Source: Psychromonas sp. psych-6C06 (lineage in GTDB: Bacteria > Pseudomonadota > Gammaproteobacteria > Enterobacterales > Psychromonadaceae). Taken from it: a DNA stretch of 64,000 nt. The stretch is from assembly GCF_002835465.1 (NCBI RefSeq), contig NZ_PIZM01000012.1:1-64000 (forward strand), written 5' to 3'. The first letter of the stretch is position 1. Every line of letters begins with the position of its first letter. Positions 19,422-28,208 of this stretch are shown here, piece after piece. Made by a program: the position numbers and the translations under genes. Below the pieces are notes generated by a model. The model was not told where the DNA came from and made no database searches. It was given only the letters and a program-made list of their open reading frames with translations.

Positions 19422-20255
19422 ATGTTAGAAAAAAGCTTAGTTGTGGGCGAATACCACATCGACACAAGTCAAAACAGTTTAATTCACGGTAGCCGTAAAG
19501 TTTACCTTGGGCCATTACGTACATCATTACTGCATTTTTTATGCAAAAATGTAAATACGGTAGTGACGCGTGAAGATTTAGCACAGCATGTATGGGGGCG
19601 CTTAGTGACTGACCATACAATTAATCAACATATCTCCCAACTACGTAAAAGCATCGGCACATTAAGCCTACATGGTTTAAATATTTCAACGATCCCTAAG
19701 CGAGGCTATATTGCACGCATGGAAGGTGTTGGCGTATCTGAAAATAATGTTGCACCTATCGCACAATCTGAAAGTTCAACAAATGTAGTCACTGGAATGA
19801 AAGTGTTAGTTGTTGAAGCTGAAGCGACACAACGTATTCAGTTAATTGAACTATTAGAAGATCTCGACGTTGCCTATGTTGAAGGTGTTGCAACAACGAT
19901 TGAAGCTGAACGCTCAGTAGCACTACAAGATTTTGATCTAGTTATTGTAGATACATTATTGGATGATAACTCTGGTTTAGAGTTAATTAAAAACATCCGT
20001 ACGGGCCAAACATCTGCAGCTGCTGATATTTGTATTTTAAGTGCGCACTTTGATGTTCAACGAGAGCTACTTGGCTTAAACAGCTTACTAGACGTTCAAG
20101 GTTTATTGCTTAAACCTTTCGAGTCTAGTCGTTTAAAACAGATGCTAATGGTCGCAACTAAATCAAATGTTGTTTTAAAACCACAAGCAGCTTATGAGCT
20201 TGTACCAACAAATGTATTAGAAATTGTTGCACAAGCAAAAGCAATTAATAGTTAA
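19422..20255 (+). CDS. Winged-helix regulator with C-terminal receiver-like domain
   Basis: A 277-aa protein with an unusual order: an N-terminal OmpR/PhoB-type winged helix (about residues 5-100, with REDLAQHVWG and INQHISQLRKSIG), then a receiver-like domain (about 125-250). Normal response regulators are the other way round. In the receiver, the phospho-acceptor Asp (D177 in LVIVD) and the Lys (K231 in LLKPF) are kept, but the usual acidic pair is E132-A-E134. Phosphorylation is therefore possible but uncertain. No histidine kinase is nearby. Start ATG 19422 is chosen over GTG 19410 because AGTGGG lies just upstream of it. Its target is unknown; acnB, divergently transcribed, is a natural candidate. 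Confidence 0.8.
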   Translation: MLEKSLVVGEYHIDTSQNSLIHGSRKVYLGPLRTSLLHFLCKNVNTVVTREDLAQHVWGRLVTDHTINQHISQLRKSIGTLSLHGLNISTIPKRGYIARMEGVGVSENNVAPIAQSESSTNVVTGMKVLVVEAEATQRIQLIELLEDLDVAYVEGVATTIEAERSVALQDFDLVIVDTLLDDNSGLELIKNIRTGQTSAAADICILSAHFDVQRELLGLNSLLDVQGLLLKPFESSRLKQMLMVATKSNVVLKPQAAYELVPTNVLEIVAQAKAINS

Positions 20256-20274
20256 TCGATAGTTAAATTACTTA

Positions 20275-20306
20275 AAGGCTCCCATGGAAACATGGGGGCC
20301 TTTTTT
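20275..20306 (+). terminator. Terminator after the regulator gene
   Basis: AAGGCTCCCATG pairs with CATGGGGGCCTT around GAAA and is followed by a T-run. It separates the regulator from yacL. Confidence 0.9.
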
Positions 20307-20325
20307 GCTTTAAGAAGATAGTAAA

Positions 20326-20691
20326 ATGGAATTCGAATTTAGAAAAGATTTTATAACCGGTCAGGCAACGGTGCAAACTGAAATGGACCATGAAGCTTTC
20401 GCGACGTGGCTTGAAATGGAAGGGCAGGAGGAAAGCTGGGTAACATCTTTGTTGAACCAGATTAGCGATTTACAAAGTCGGAAAATAACTGAATATAAAC
20501 TTATAGGGAGTGAGTTTAGTTTGTTATTAACGCATTCTGAAGCACAGGTAGTCAATCACCGTTTGCTAGAGCCAGACACGGATGAAGAGCTTGCGGATGA
20601 TTTATCATTTTATAATGCGGAAATTGAAGCTTGTTGTGGCTTAGAAGACTTTGAAAATCTATTACAATCATGGCTTGAGTTTATTGCTTAA
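20326..20691 (+). CDS. yacL: YacL family protein (UPF0231)
   Basis: A 121-aa acidic protein of unknown function. It matches E. coli YacL at the N-terminus (MEFEFRKDFITG against MDYEFLRDITG) and at the C-terminal CGLEDFENLLQ (CGVEDFLQVV). In E. coli yacL directly follows acnB; here it is the leftover of that order beyond the inserted regulator and inverted acnB. It is followed by a hairpin. Confidence 0.9.
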   Translation: MEFEFRKDFITGQATVQTEMDHEAFATWLEMEGQEESWVTSLLNQISDLQSRKITEYKLIGSEFSLLLTHSEAQVVNHRLLEPDTDEELADDLSFYNAEIEACCGLEDFENLLQSWLEFIA

Positions 20692-20696
20692 ACATT

Positions 20697-20737
20697 CGAT
20701 TAAAAGCAAGTTTTAACTCGCTTTTAATCGGTTTCTT
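20697..20737 (+). terminator. Probable terminator of yacL
   Basis: CGATTAAAAGC (20697-20707) pairs with GCTTTTAATCG (20720-20730), followed by a loosely T-rich tail. The remaining 100 bp to the mgtE stop holds nothing clear. Confidence 0.6.
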
Positions 20738-20838
20738 ATTTTTAGGGGGAGTTTCTTTTAAAATAACTCACCTTACCCTGCGTTAGACTCATTCAGCATA
20801 GAGTGACTATGCTACATACGCTTTACTTTACTCAAACT

Positions 20839-22200
20839 CTAGTGTTGTAGTACCAATGTTGCCATTCCTAAAAATGAGAAGAGGCCAATCACATCGGTTA
20901 CCGTTGTTAATGCCATTCCGCCAGCTAAAGCAGGATCAATTTTATATTTATGCATGATCAGTGGAATAGTTACCCCAGCAATACCTGCGACTGAAAGGTT
21001 AATAAACATTGCTCCAGCAATAATAAACCCAACTGCAATATCACCTTTCCAAAGTACGACTGCTGTGGCTACCAATACAGCCCAAACCATACCATTTAAA
21101 ACACCAATTGCGGCCTCTTTTCCAATTAGCCAGCGTGTATTACTGTTACCGATATGGCCGACTGCAATACCACGTATTACTAATGCCAGTGTCTGATTGC
21201 CTGCTATCCCACCCATGCTAGGGACTATTGTCATTAATACGGCGAGTGTTGCCATCTGTTCCAGTGTTGCTTCGAACATATTAGAAACAGACGCTGCAAT
21301 AAAGGCTGCGATTAAATTAATAGAAAGCCAAACCGTTCGGCGTTTGGCACTGGGCAAGATAGGGGCGAAGGTATCTTCGTCATCATCCATACCTGCCATA
21401 CCCATCATTGAGTGCTCTGCATTTTCCCTAATAATGTCAACGACATCATCAATGGTAATACGCCCTAGTAGTTGATTGTTATGATCTACGACTGGTGCAG
21501 ATATCCAATCATGTCGTTCAAAGAGCTTTGCTATTTCAAGCTCGGGCATTTCAGCCAATAAACTACCTGTTTGAGTGTTCATCACTTCAGCAACAGAAAG
21601 TGCAGGGTCAACCGTTAATAATAAAGATAATGGAACATCACCAATTAAATGGTCATCAGAATTAACAACATATAAAGTATCTGTCGCTTCTGGCAACTCA
21701 TCTTTAAGGCGTAAGTATCGAAGTACAACATCAATAGATACATCAGGTCGGAGTGTTATGGTGTCTGTATTCATAATTGAGCCAGCTGTATCTTCAGGGT
21801 AAGCGAGTGCTGTTTCAACTCGATGCCTATCTTGTGCATCCATCTGCTCTAAAACAGCTCGGTAAAGGCTATTTGGGATGCCACGAAGAATGTAAGCCAG
21901 ATCATCAGTGTCCATCCCTTCAGTAACAGCAACTAAATTGGCCGCATCCATTAGGCTGATAATACCGTCTTTAGCATCTTCGTTTAATTCTTCGAGGATT
22001 TCACCTTGTTGATCATGGTCTGTAAGGTTCCATAATACCTTACGATTTGCTGGTGGTGAGGATTCAAGTAGTAATGCGACATCACAGGCAGGCATCTTTT
22101 CGATAATACTGCGAGCAAGAACAAACATGCCACTTTCGATTGCTTTATTGACTTCGCGGAGGTATTGCTGGGTATCTTTTAATTCGTTTTTTTCCAGCAT
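20839..22200 (-). CDS. mgtE: Magnesium transporter MgtE
   Basis: A 453-aa inner-membrane Mg2+ channel/transporter. Domain order is standard: an N-terminal superhelical MgtE_N domain (about 20-125), a CBS pair that senses cytosolic Mg2+ (about 130-255, with VMNTQTGSLL and LLGRITIDDVVDII), then five membrane helices with the pore segment PSMGGIAGNQTLALVIRG. AAAGGAAAA precedes the ATG. It is the last gene of a minus-strand run after ptsO, 24 bp away, and may be co-transcribed with it. Confidence 0.95.
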   Translation of the reverse strand: MLEKNELKDTQQYLREVNKAIESGMFVLARSIIEKMPACDVALLLESSPPANRKVLWNLTDHDQQGEILEELNEDAKDGIISLMDAANLVAVTEGMDTDDLAYILRGIPNSLYRAVLEQMDAQDRHRVETALAYPEDTAGSIMNTDTITLRPDVSIDVVLRYLRLKDELPEATDTLYVVNSDDHLIGDVPLSLLLTVDPALSVAEVMNTQTGSLLAEMPELEIAKLFERHDWISAPVVDHNNQLLGRITIDDVVDIIRENAEHSMMGMAGMDDDEDTFAPILPSAKRRTVWLSINLIAAFIAASVSNMFEATLEQMATLAVLMTIVPSMGGIAGNQTLALVIRGIAVGHIGNSNTRWLIGKEAAIGVLNGMVWAVLVATAVVLWKGDIAVGFIIAGAMFINLSVAGIAGVTIPLIMHKYKIDPALAGGMALTTVTDVIGLFSFLGMATLVLQH

Positions 22201-22224
22201 CTGTTTTCCTTTAAATTATTATTA

Positions 22225-22500
22225 TTATTCTTCTTCTAAAAACTTATCTTCTATTAGCCTAGTAACGGCAGACATTGCCTGTTGTGCTTGATTACCCGTT
22301 GCCGTTATTTCTATCTCTTGTCCAAAACAGGTTTCTAATACCATTAACCCTAGTACACTATCAGCATCAGCTTGTTTACCGTGGTGGCTAATCGTGATCT
22401 TAGCATCAAAATTATTAACCAATTCAACTAGTTTGATGGTAGCTCGTGTATGTAAACCGAGTTTGTTTTGTATTGTAATAGTTTGTTTGATGATATCCAC
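22225..22500 (-). CDS. ptsO: Phosphocarrier protein NPr of the nitrogen PTS
   Basis: A 91-aa HPr-like phosphocarrier. The phosphorylated His is in NKLGLHTRA (HPr family: LGLHARP), and the later DADSVLGLMVLE segment is the second HPr signature. The reading frame is open much further upstream into rapZ. GTG 22500 gives the family length, lies 4 bases after the rapZ stop and follows AGAAGG. NPr receives phosphate from PtsP and passes it to PtsN. It lies in a tight run ptsN-rapZ-ptsO. Confidence 0.92.
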   Translation of the reverse strand: MDIIKQTITIQNKLGLHTRATIKLVELVNNFDAKITISHHGKQADADSVLGLMVLETCFGQEIEITATGNQAQQAMSAVTRLIEDKFLEEE

Positions 22501-22504
22501 TTTT

Positions 22505-23359
22505 TTATAAGCCTTCTTTTCCTGCAAGTCGTTTATGCTCAACTTGTACCTGATATTTGTTACCGAAACGAGCCGCAATCTTTTCCGTTACATAAACTGA
22601 GCGGTGTTTACCTCCTGTACAGCCGATAGCAATAGTCACATAATTGCGGTTATTATCCTCTAAATGTGGCATCCAAGATTGAAATAAATTCTCAATTTGA
22701 TTAACCGTTTGCTTAACTATTGGAAAAGAGTCTAGATAGTCAATAATAGGTTGCTCTGTACCGTTAAATTTTTGTAATGAGGGTTCCCAGTGCGGGTTAG
22801 GTAAAAAACGAACATCAAAAATATAATCTGCATCTTCAGGCGATGCATACTTAAAGCCGAAGGATTGAAATATGATCAGTAACTTACTTTTGCTCGTGCC
22901 TTGTAAAAAAAGTTTGATGCGTTCATTGAGATTATGAATAGATAGTGTGGTGGTATCTATTTCAAGTGCTGCTGATTTCCTGATAGGGGCTAATAATGTA
23001 TTTTCTTGCTCTAATGCCTGTGATAAAGACAGTTTTTGTTTTGACAGAGGGTGTAATCTGCGAGTTTCACTATAACGTCGAATGAGTTCTGTGCTAATCG
23101 CATCTATATAGATGATATCTATTTTTACTTTGCATTTTAATGTTGCTAGCAAGGAGTCAATTGCATCAGAGTCACCTGGTAGATTACGAACATCTAGAGT
23201 GATGGCTATTTTATTATTTTCTACATCAACGGTATCGAGGAGTTGATCTAATAATTGGAAGGGCACACCATCGATACAGTTATAGCCTAGATCTTCAAGC
23301 ACATGTAGCGCGATTGTTTTTCCTGAGCCGGAACGTCCACTGATGATGATTAATTTCAT
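22505..23359 (-). CDS. rapZ: RNase adapter protein RapZ
   Basis: A 284-aa nucleotide-binding protein that, in enterobacteria, binds GlmZ sRNA and presents it to RNase E to control GlmS and amino-sugar synthesis. Walker A GRSGSGKT is near residue 8. The C-terminal domain has IAIGCTGGKHRSVYVTEKIA, the conserved RNA-binding and sensing segment. GAGGGA precedes the ATG. It lies between ptsN (15 bp) and ptsO (4 bp). Whether a GlmZ-like RNA exists in this organism cannot be seen from the window. Confidence 0.95.
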   Translation of the reverse strand: MKLIIISGRSGSGKTIALHVLEDLGYNCIDGVPFQLLDQLLDTVDVENNKIAITLDVRNLPGDSDAIDSLLATLKCKVKIDIIYIDAISTELIRRYSETRRLHPLSKQKLSLSQALEQENTLLAPIRKSAALEIDTTTLSIHNLNERIKLFLQGTSKSKLLIIFQSFGFKYASPEDADYIFDVRFLPNPHWEPSLQKFNGTEQPIIDYLDSFPIVKQTVNQIENLFQSWMPHLEDNNRNYVTIAIGCTGGKHRSVYVTEKIAARFGNKYQVQVEHKRLAGKEGL

Positions 23360-23374
23360 TTTTTTCCCTCGCAG

Positions 23375-23821
23375 TTATTCAATTTGCAATAGGTTATATA
23401 ACTGCTCGTTAGTTTGTGCGCTTCTTAGTTGTCGCAAATAGGGTTTGTCGAGCAATTTTTGACTTATTTCTGAGAGCGCCTGTAAGTATTCTTGGCATTT
23501 ATCTTCAGGAACAAAAATAGCAAATAATATATCGACTTTATTACCATCGTAAGAATCATAATCGATCCCTGAATGGCATTGCATAAAAATAGCAGTAGCT
23601 GGATAGCTACTGTCAATTTTAACGTGTGGAATAGCAATTCCTAGCCCAACTCCAGTAGAGCCAATTTTTTCTCGTGCAATAAGCGAATTGAATAATTGCT
23701 GCGAGTCGATATCTAATTTTTCAGCTGCAATAATGCTGATTTTTTCTAATGCGCATTTCTTACTGCTGCAGCTAGTTTGGCTAAACACAGAGTCTTTATC
23801 TAATAGGTCAGATATTTTCAT
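23375..23821 (-). CDS. ptsN: Nitrogen-regulatory PTS EIIA protein
   Basis: A PTS EIIA domain of the Ntr branch, about 148 aa. The phosphorylated His is in GLGIAIPHVK, where the family usually has IPHGK, so the residue after His is Val rather than Gly. REKIGSTG is also conserved. Known roles of PtsN include control of potassium transport and stress responses. The start is unsure: ATG 23821 aligns with homologues, but a GTG seven codons upstream is possible and neither has a strong ribosome site. hpf, normally just upstream, is absent. Confidence 0.9.
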   Translation of the reverse strand: MKISDLLDKDSVFSQTSCSSKKCALEKISIIAAEKLDIDSQQLFNSLIAREKIGSTGVGLGIAIPHVKIDSSYPATAIFMQCHSGIDYDSYDGNKVDILFAIFVPEDKCQEYLQALSEISQKLLDKPYLRQLRSAQTNEQLYNLLQIE

Positions 23822-23934
23822 AATATTATTTTCTAGTGGCACAATTGGCGCGATTTTATCAGGTTAAATAAGAATGGCTATACAAGAACGCCCATTTTTT
23901 AATATTAATCAATATTAAGCGATTTAGCTTACTT

Positions 23935-24128
23935 AACCTCAATTCTGGTTAATGAAAGCTTTATGGTGTTTAAAACCACGATGCTGCTACTTTTATAATA
24001 CAGTGCCTTCATTTTTGCGTAGTTCAGGCAAATTATCGTCGCAATAATGGGGTATTGGTAGATGTTTTAACGCCGAAATTCGCGGAAATAGCTGTATTGT
24101 ATCGCTTTGCTTATCCAGAACTTAGGTT
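23935..24128 (+). repeat. Family-2 intergenic repeat, copy A
   Basis: A 194-bp element bounded by imperfect inverted ends, AACCTCAATTCTGG and CCAGAACTTAGGTT. It is over 85% identical by eye to copy B (34227-34421) and related to the decayed inverted copy C (50372-50480). It fills the rpoN-ptsN gap where hpf is expected. Bases 23822-23934 show nothing further. Confidence 0.9.
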
Positions 24129-24140
24129 AGTTATCTAAAC

Positions 24141-25586
24141 TTATAGTAACTGCTTGCGTTGATTAGAGGGTGGGATACCTAAGGACTCCCTATATTTAGC
24201 AATAGTGCGTCTTGCTACTTTTATCCCCTGCTCTTCAAGTAACTGAGTGATTTTGTTATCGCTGAGTGGCTTAGTAGTGAGCTCTGCATTTACTAACTTT
24301 TTAATTAACGCACGGATAGCAGTCGATGAACATTCGCCACCACTCTCGGTAGCAACATGGCTAGAAAAGAAAAATTTTAATTCATAAATACCGCGGGGTG
24401 TATGCATAAACTTTTGGGTGGTAACTCGAGAAATAGTAGATTCATGCATTTCAACTTCAAAGGCAACATCATTGAGCACCATTGGTTTCATTGCTTCGTC
24501 ACCATATTCAAAAAATGCTTGCTGTTGTTGCACGATACAGTTTGATACTTTTAACAATGTTTCATTACGACTTTCGAGGCTTTTAATAAACCACTTCGCT
24601 TCTTGAAGGTTACCCTTAATAAATTGCGAATCTGTTTTACTAATATTACCTTTGCATAAGTCTGCATATTGTTGATTGATAGAAAGGTTCGGATCACAGT
24701 CCTGATTTAGCGATACGCGCCATTGTCCACCTATTTTTTTCACATAGACATCAGGTACAACGTATTGTGCTTGCGTATCTTCGAATTGATTTCCAGGACG
24801 TGGCTCTAAGGTTTGAATTAGGCGCATAATTTCTGCGAGTTCATTCTCTTTCAGTTTGGTCTTGCGCGCTAAAGTACGGTAATCTCGGTTACCTAATAGG
24901 TCCATATGTTCTTCGAGAATCATTAATGCTTCTGCACGCCAAGGGGTATCATCACTGAGATGCCGTAGCTGTATTTGTAAGCAGTCTTGTGCTGACTTAG
25001 CCGCAACACCAATGGGATCAAAATGCTGTATTCGTTTTAAAACTGCTTCGATCTCATCTAACTCAAGATCTTCAACTTCATTACTCAACGCTTCCAGTAT
25101 CGATTCGCAGCTACTGGTTAAGTAGCCAAACTCATCAATGGAGTCGATAATAGCGGTTGCGACTAAGAGATCGGTTTGAGAAAAGGGAGTTAGTTGCATC
25201 TGCCATATTAAATGATCTTGAAGAGAAATAGATGACTCTCCCTGATAGACGCTATCTTCGCCTTCAAAAGAGGATGAACCTGAGGAAATTGAAGTTGTTG
25301 GAGGCGGTGTATAAGCTTCTTCCCAGTTGCTTTCATCAGGTTGCTCTTGTGAAAATTCTTGTTGGGTAAGTGCTTCGGCTGTATCAAGTTGACTACTGTC
25401 TTGCTCTTTGACGACATCTTGAAGTGAGCTGTTATCTTCTTGCTCTAGTAATGGGTTTTCATCAAGCGCATTTTGAATCTCTTGTTGTAAATCAAGGGTG
25501 GATAGTTGTAATAATTTGATCGCTTGTTGTAATTGTGGGGTCATCGCAAGTTGCTGACCCATTTTCAATTGTAACCCTTGTTTCAT
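24141..25586 (-). CDS. rpoN: RNA polymerase sigma-54 factor
   Basis: Sigma factor for -24/-12 promoters activated by AAA+ enhancer-binding proteins (nitrogen, motility and other regulons). The 481 aa include the Gln-rich activator-binding region (KMGQQLAMTPQLQQAIKLLQ, residues 8-27), an acidic linker (about 60-120), the core-binding domain, and the C-terminal RpoN box VARRTIAKYRE. ATG 25586 is chosen; a TTG just before it is in frame. It follows lptB by 64 bp, the usual order, but no hpf follows. Confidence 0.97.
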   Translation of the reverse strand: MKQGLQLKMGQQLAMTPQLQQAIKLLQLSTLDLQQEIQNALDENPLLEQEDNSSLQDVVKEQDSSQLDTAEALTQQEFSQEQPDESNWEEAYTPPPTTSISSGSSSFEGEDSVYQGESSISLQDHLIWQMQLTPFSQTDLLVATAIIDSIDEFGYLTSSCESILEALSNEVEDLELDEIEAVLKRIQHFDPIGVAAKSAQDCLQIQLRHLSDDTPWRAEALMILEEHMDLLGNRDYRTLARKTKLKENELAEIMRLIQTLEPRPGNQFEDTQAQYVVPDVYVKKIGGQWRVSLNQDCDPNLSINQQYADLCKGNISKTDSQFIKGNLQEAKWFIKSLESRNETLLKVSNCIVQQQQAFFEYGDEAMKPMVLNDVAFEVEMHESTISRVTTQKFMHTPRGIYELKFFFSSHVATESGGECSSTAIRALIKKLVNAELTTKPLSDNKITQLLEEQGIKVARRTIAKYRESLGIPPSNQRKQLL

Positions 25587-25650
25587 CAAAGCTTGTATTT
25601 CCTGATATAAATAACTAGTAGCTATGTCTTAATAACTATATTTACAATAA

Positions 25651-26376
25651 CTATAGTTTAAATTCTTCACCTAGATACACTTGTTTTACATGATCATTTG
25701 CCAATATTTCGTCTTGTGTCCCAATTGCGATAATTTCACCATGGCTAACAATGTATGAGTGTTGACAGACATCAAGCGTTTCACGCACGTTATGGTCAGT
25801 AATTAGGACGCCTAAGCCTCGATCGCGAAGTTGACCGATAATATTTTTGATATCAATGACTGAAATTGGATCAACACCTGCAAAGGGCTCATCTAGTAGA
25901 ATAAATTTAGGTTCGGTTGCTAGTGCTCTGGCAATCTCTACACGTCGACGCTCGCCACCCGAAAGGCTCATGCCTTTATTATTACGAATATGGGTAATAT
26001 GAAACTCTTCTAATAGCGTATTCAGTTTTTCGAGGCGTTGATCTTTGGTAAGTTCTTTACGTGTTTCTAAGATACCCATGATATTTTCAGTGACTGTTAA
26101 ACGTCTAAAAATAGAGGCTTCTTGAGGTAAATAGCCTATCCCTTTTTGTGCTCGTATATGCATTGGGTGATGTGATATATCTTCACCATCGACAATAATG
26201 GTGCCTTCATCCTGCTTCACTAAGCCAACGACCATATAAAATGAAGTGGTTTTGCCTGCCCCATTTGGGCCGAGTAACCCAACTATTTCTCCCGTCTTGA
26301 CGGTTAAGCCTACACCATTTACTACGGTACGGCCTTTATAGCTTTTTACTAAACCTTTTGCGATTAACTCAGCCAT
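25651..26376 (-). CDS. lptB: LPS export ABC transporter ATPase LptB
   Basis: A 241-aa cytoplasmic ATPase that drives lipopolysaccharide extraction from the inner membrane by LptFG. Walker [10 protein letters not shown], signature [15 protein letters not shown], Walker [12 protein letters not shown] and switch His (ITDHNVRE) are all present. Its ATG overlaps the lptA stop by one base (TAATG), implying translational coupling. The lptFG genes are not in the window. Confidence 0.98.
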   Translation of the reverse strand: MAELIAKGLVKSYKGRTVVNGVGLTVKTGEIVGLLGPNGAGKTTSFYMVVGLVKQDEGTIIVDGEDISHHPMHIRAQKGIGYLPQEASIFRRLTVTENIMGILETRKELTKDQRLEKLNTLLEEFHITHIRNNKGMSLSGGERRRVEIARALATEPKFILLDEPFAGVDPISVIDIKNIIGQLRDRGLGVLITDHNVRETLDVCQHSYIVSHGEIIAIGTQDEILANDHVKQVYLGEEFKL

Positions 26377-26909
26377 TATTTATCTTCAGCCTGTTGTGTA
26401 TTGTCATCTTTATTTTCAAATTGTGCTGGTAAAAATACCGTCTTTACACGCTCTTTGCTATTTTTGTCGCTTTCTACAATCAACTCTTCTGTTTCTAAAA
26501 AGTAGATTATTTTAGAACCATTAATTTGACTATCTAGCTGTTTTACTTGTGCGTTACCCGTTAAGGTTATCTTGGCTTTCGCTACATCGTAATGAATAGT
26601 ATTCGCTTCTGCATCAAAGGGCTTACCATCTTCTTGGGTTTGGTAAAAAGTCGCTACATCACCTTTGGCAATCATAATTTCTTGATTGGCTTTCTCGCCA
26701 CGAATGACAACCAGTTCATTTGCTGTAATTTTAATGGTTCCCTGGGTTAGCAACACTTCTTTTAGGAAGGTTACTGTATTACTTTTCATTTTTGCATGTT
26801 GGCTAACTGAGCTTACATTAATTGGTTGATCGTAATCAGACTCTAAAGATTGTACTGAAAGCGAGCAGAATATCATGCCAACGATTAAGCTAATTTTATT
26901 AATTTTCAT
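26376..26909 (-). CDS. lptA: LPS transport periplasmic protein LptA
   Basis: A 177-aa periplasmic bridge protein that stacks with LptC and LptD to carry LPS to the outer membrane. A signal peptide is visible ([21 protein letters not shown]), followed by the OstA-like repeat with [10 protein letters not shown] and [19 protein letters not shown]. Its start overlaps the end of lptC by 11 bp. Confidence 0.93.
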   Translation of the reverse strand: MKINKISLIVGMIFCSLSVQSLESDYDQPINVSSVSQHAKMKSNTVTFLKEVLLTQGTIKITANELVVIRGEKANQEIMIAKGDVATFYQTQEDGKPFDAEANTIHYDVAKAKITLTGNAQVKQLDSQINGSKIIYFLETEELIVESDKNSKERVKTVFLPAQFENKDDNTQQAEDK

Positions 26910-27459
26910 TTAGGTATACCGCTTTTATCTGTTTTTTAACGATTAATTCTTCACTAACAAGTGATGCCCACATGCCAATGCCTTGTTGATCCATTTGTGG
27001 CCCTTGCCAATGAACAAATAGGTCTGTACTGATCTCTTTTTCTGTTAATAATATAGTTAGTTTTTCAGTACTCATTGTCTGTACTAATTGATCTAAACTT
27101 AAATTTTTTACCCAAACATCACCAGAAAGAATTAGATGATTATTACCACTTAATTGTCCATCTTCACTAGTTACTTGCCAGGTTGTGATACTATTTTCTT
27201 GCTCATTTTGTACATACATTAACACTTTAGGATTTTCAAAAATGGTTATCTCTTTGTCGCTATAACTGGTTGCTTTAGAAGCATGCACTTGATGAGTGAT
27301 CATACCGGTTTCATCAAAATGATCGCTACTAATGTTGTACGCAATATAACTTGGATGATGCTCTGGTAGTACTTCTAATTGTTGTTGTGGCTTTAGATAT
27401 AACCAGATTAAAAAAACAACCAACAAAAGAGCGTAGGGGAGCGCTTGTCGTATACTCAT
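26899..27459 (-). CDS. lptC: LPS export protein LptC
   Basis: A 186-aa bitopic inner-membrane protein that links LptBFG to LptA. One N-terminal membrane helix (about residues 7-24, ALPYALLLVVFLIWLYL) is followed by a periplasmic beta-jellyroll domain. Divergent in sequence, as usual for LptC; position between kdsC and lptA supports the call. The kdsC stop directly abuts its ATG. Confidence 0.9.
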   Translation of the reverse strand: MSIRQALPYALLLVVFLIWLYLKPQQQLEVLPEHHPSYIAYNISSDHFDETGMITHQVHASKATSYSDKEITIFENPKVLMYVQNEQENSITTWQVTSEDGQLSGNNHLILSGDVWVKNLSLDQLVQTMSTEKLTILLTEKEISTDLFVHWQGPQMDQQGIGMWASLVSEELIVKKQIKAVYLNEN

Positions 27460-28008
27460 TTATTGGCTTTTACCCTGTGTTGTATCTAGTTTGTCATGGC
27501 ATTGTAAAAATAGATCACATATCTCACGTACTGCGCCAAATCCTCCACGAGTGTAGGTAGTCAGATCGGCACCTTGTAATACTATAGGGTGGGCATCCAT
27601 AACAGCAATACCTAACCCACAATGTTGCATGACCGGGAGGTCAACTACATCATCGCCGATATAAGCCACTTGCTCGCTAGAAAGGCCTAATTTTTTAATT
27701 AATAACTGATAGGCATCGATTTTATTTTCAATGCCTTGCAATATATGTGTTACTCCTAGGGAGTGCATACGCTGTTCGACTATTTTTGATTGTCGGCCGG
27801 TTATAATAGCAATCTCGATGCCCATATTCATGATCGCTTTCATACCAAATCCGTCTTTGGTGTGAAATGCTTTAAGCTCTTCGCCTGCATTACCAAGGTA
27901 GATCCGACCATCTGAAAAGACACCATCTACATCGCAAATAAGTAATTTTATCTGTGCTGCGCGATGATAGTTTTCATTACTAATTAAGCCGTAAGGAGTT
28001 GTGACCAT
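27460..28008 (-). CDS. kdsC: 3-deoxy-D-manno-octulosonate 8-phosphate phosphatase
   Basis: A HAD-superfamily phosphatase of 182 aa that removes phosphate from Kdo 8-phosphate on the way to LPS inner core. Motif I is CDVDGVFSDG (both Asp kept), motif II IITGR, and the Mg2+ motif GDDVVDLPVM. It is the first gene of the run kdsC-lptC-lptA-lptB-rpoN. In E. coli kdsD and yrbG precede it; here 200 bp of non-coding sequence leads straight to the divergent mla operon. Confidence 0.96.
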   Translation of the reverse strand: MVTTPYGLISNENYHRAAQIKLLICDVDGVFSDGRIYLGNAGEELKAFHTKDGFGMKAIMNMGIEIAIITGRQSKIVEQRMHSLGVTHILQGIENKIDAYQLLIKKLGLSSEQVAYIGDDVVDLPVMQHCGLGIAVMDAHPIVLQGADLTTYTRGGFGAVREICDLFLQCHDKLDTTQGKSQ

Positions 28009-28208
28009 TGGATTCTCAATTTAAGGGTTTTTAATTTAAATTATGTCTATCATAAATAAAATAGCAAAATGGTTCCTCCAAGGCGAGTAATGATTATCTG
28101 TTTACTACAATATTGCTACAAAATAGATAAATTAAGCGCTTTAAGGTTTGAATCTTTGTATATATCCCATAAACTAATGTTTATATTATCAAATGAACCT
28201 CACAATTT

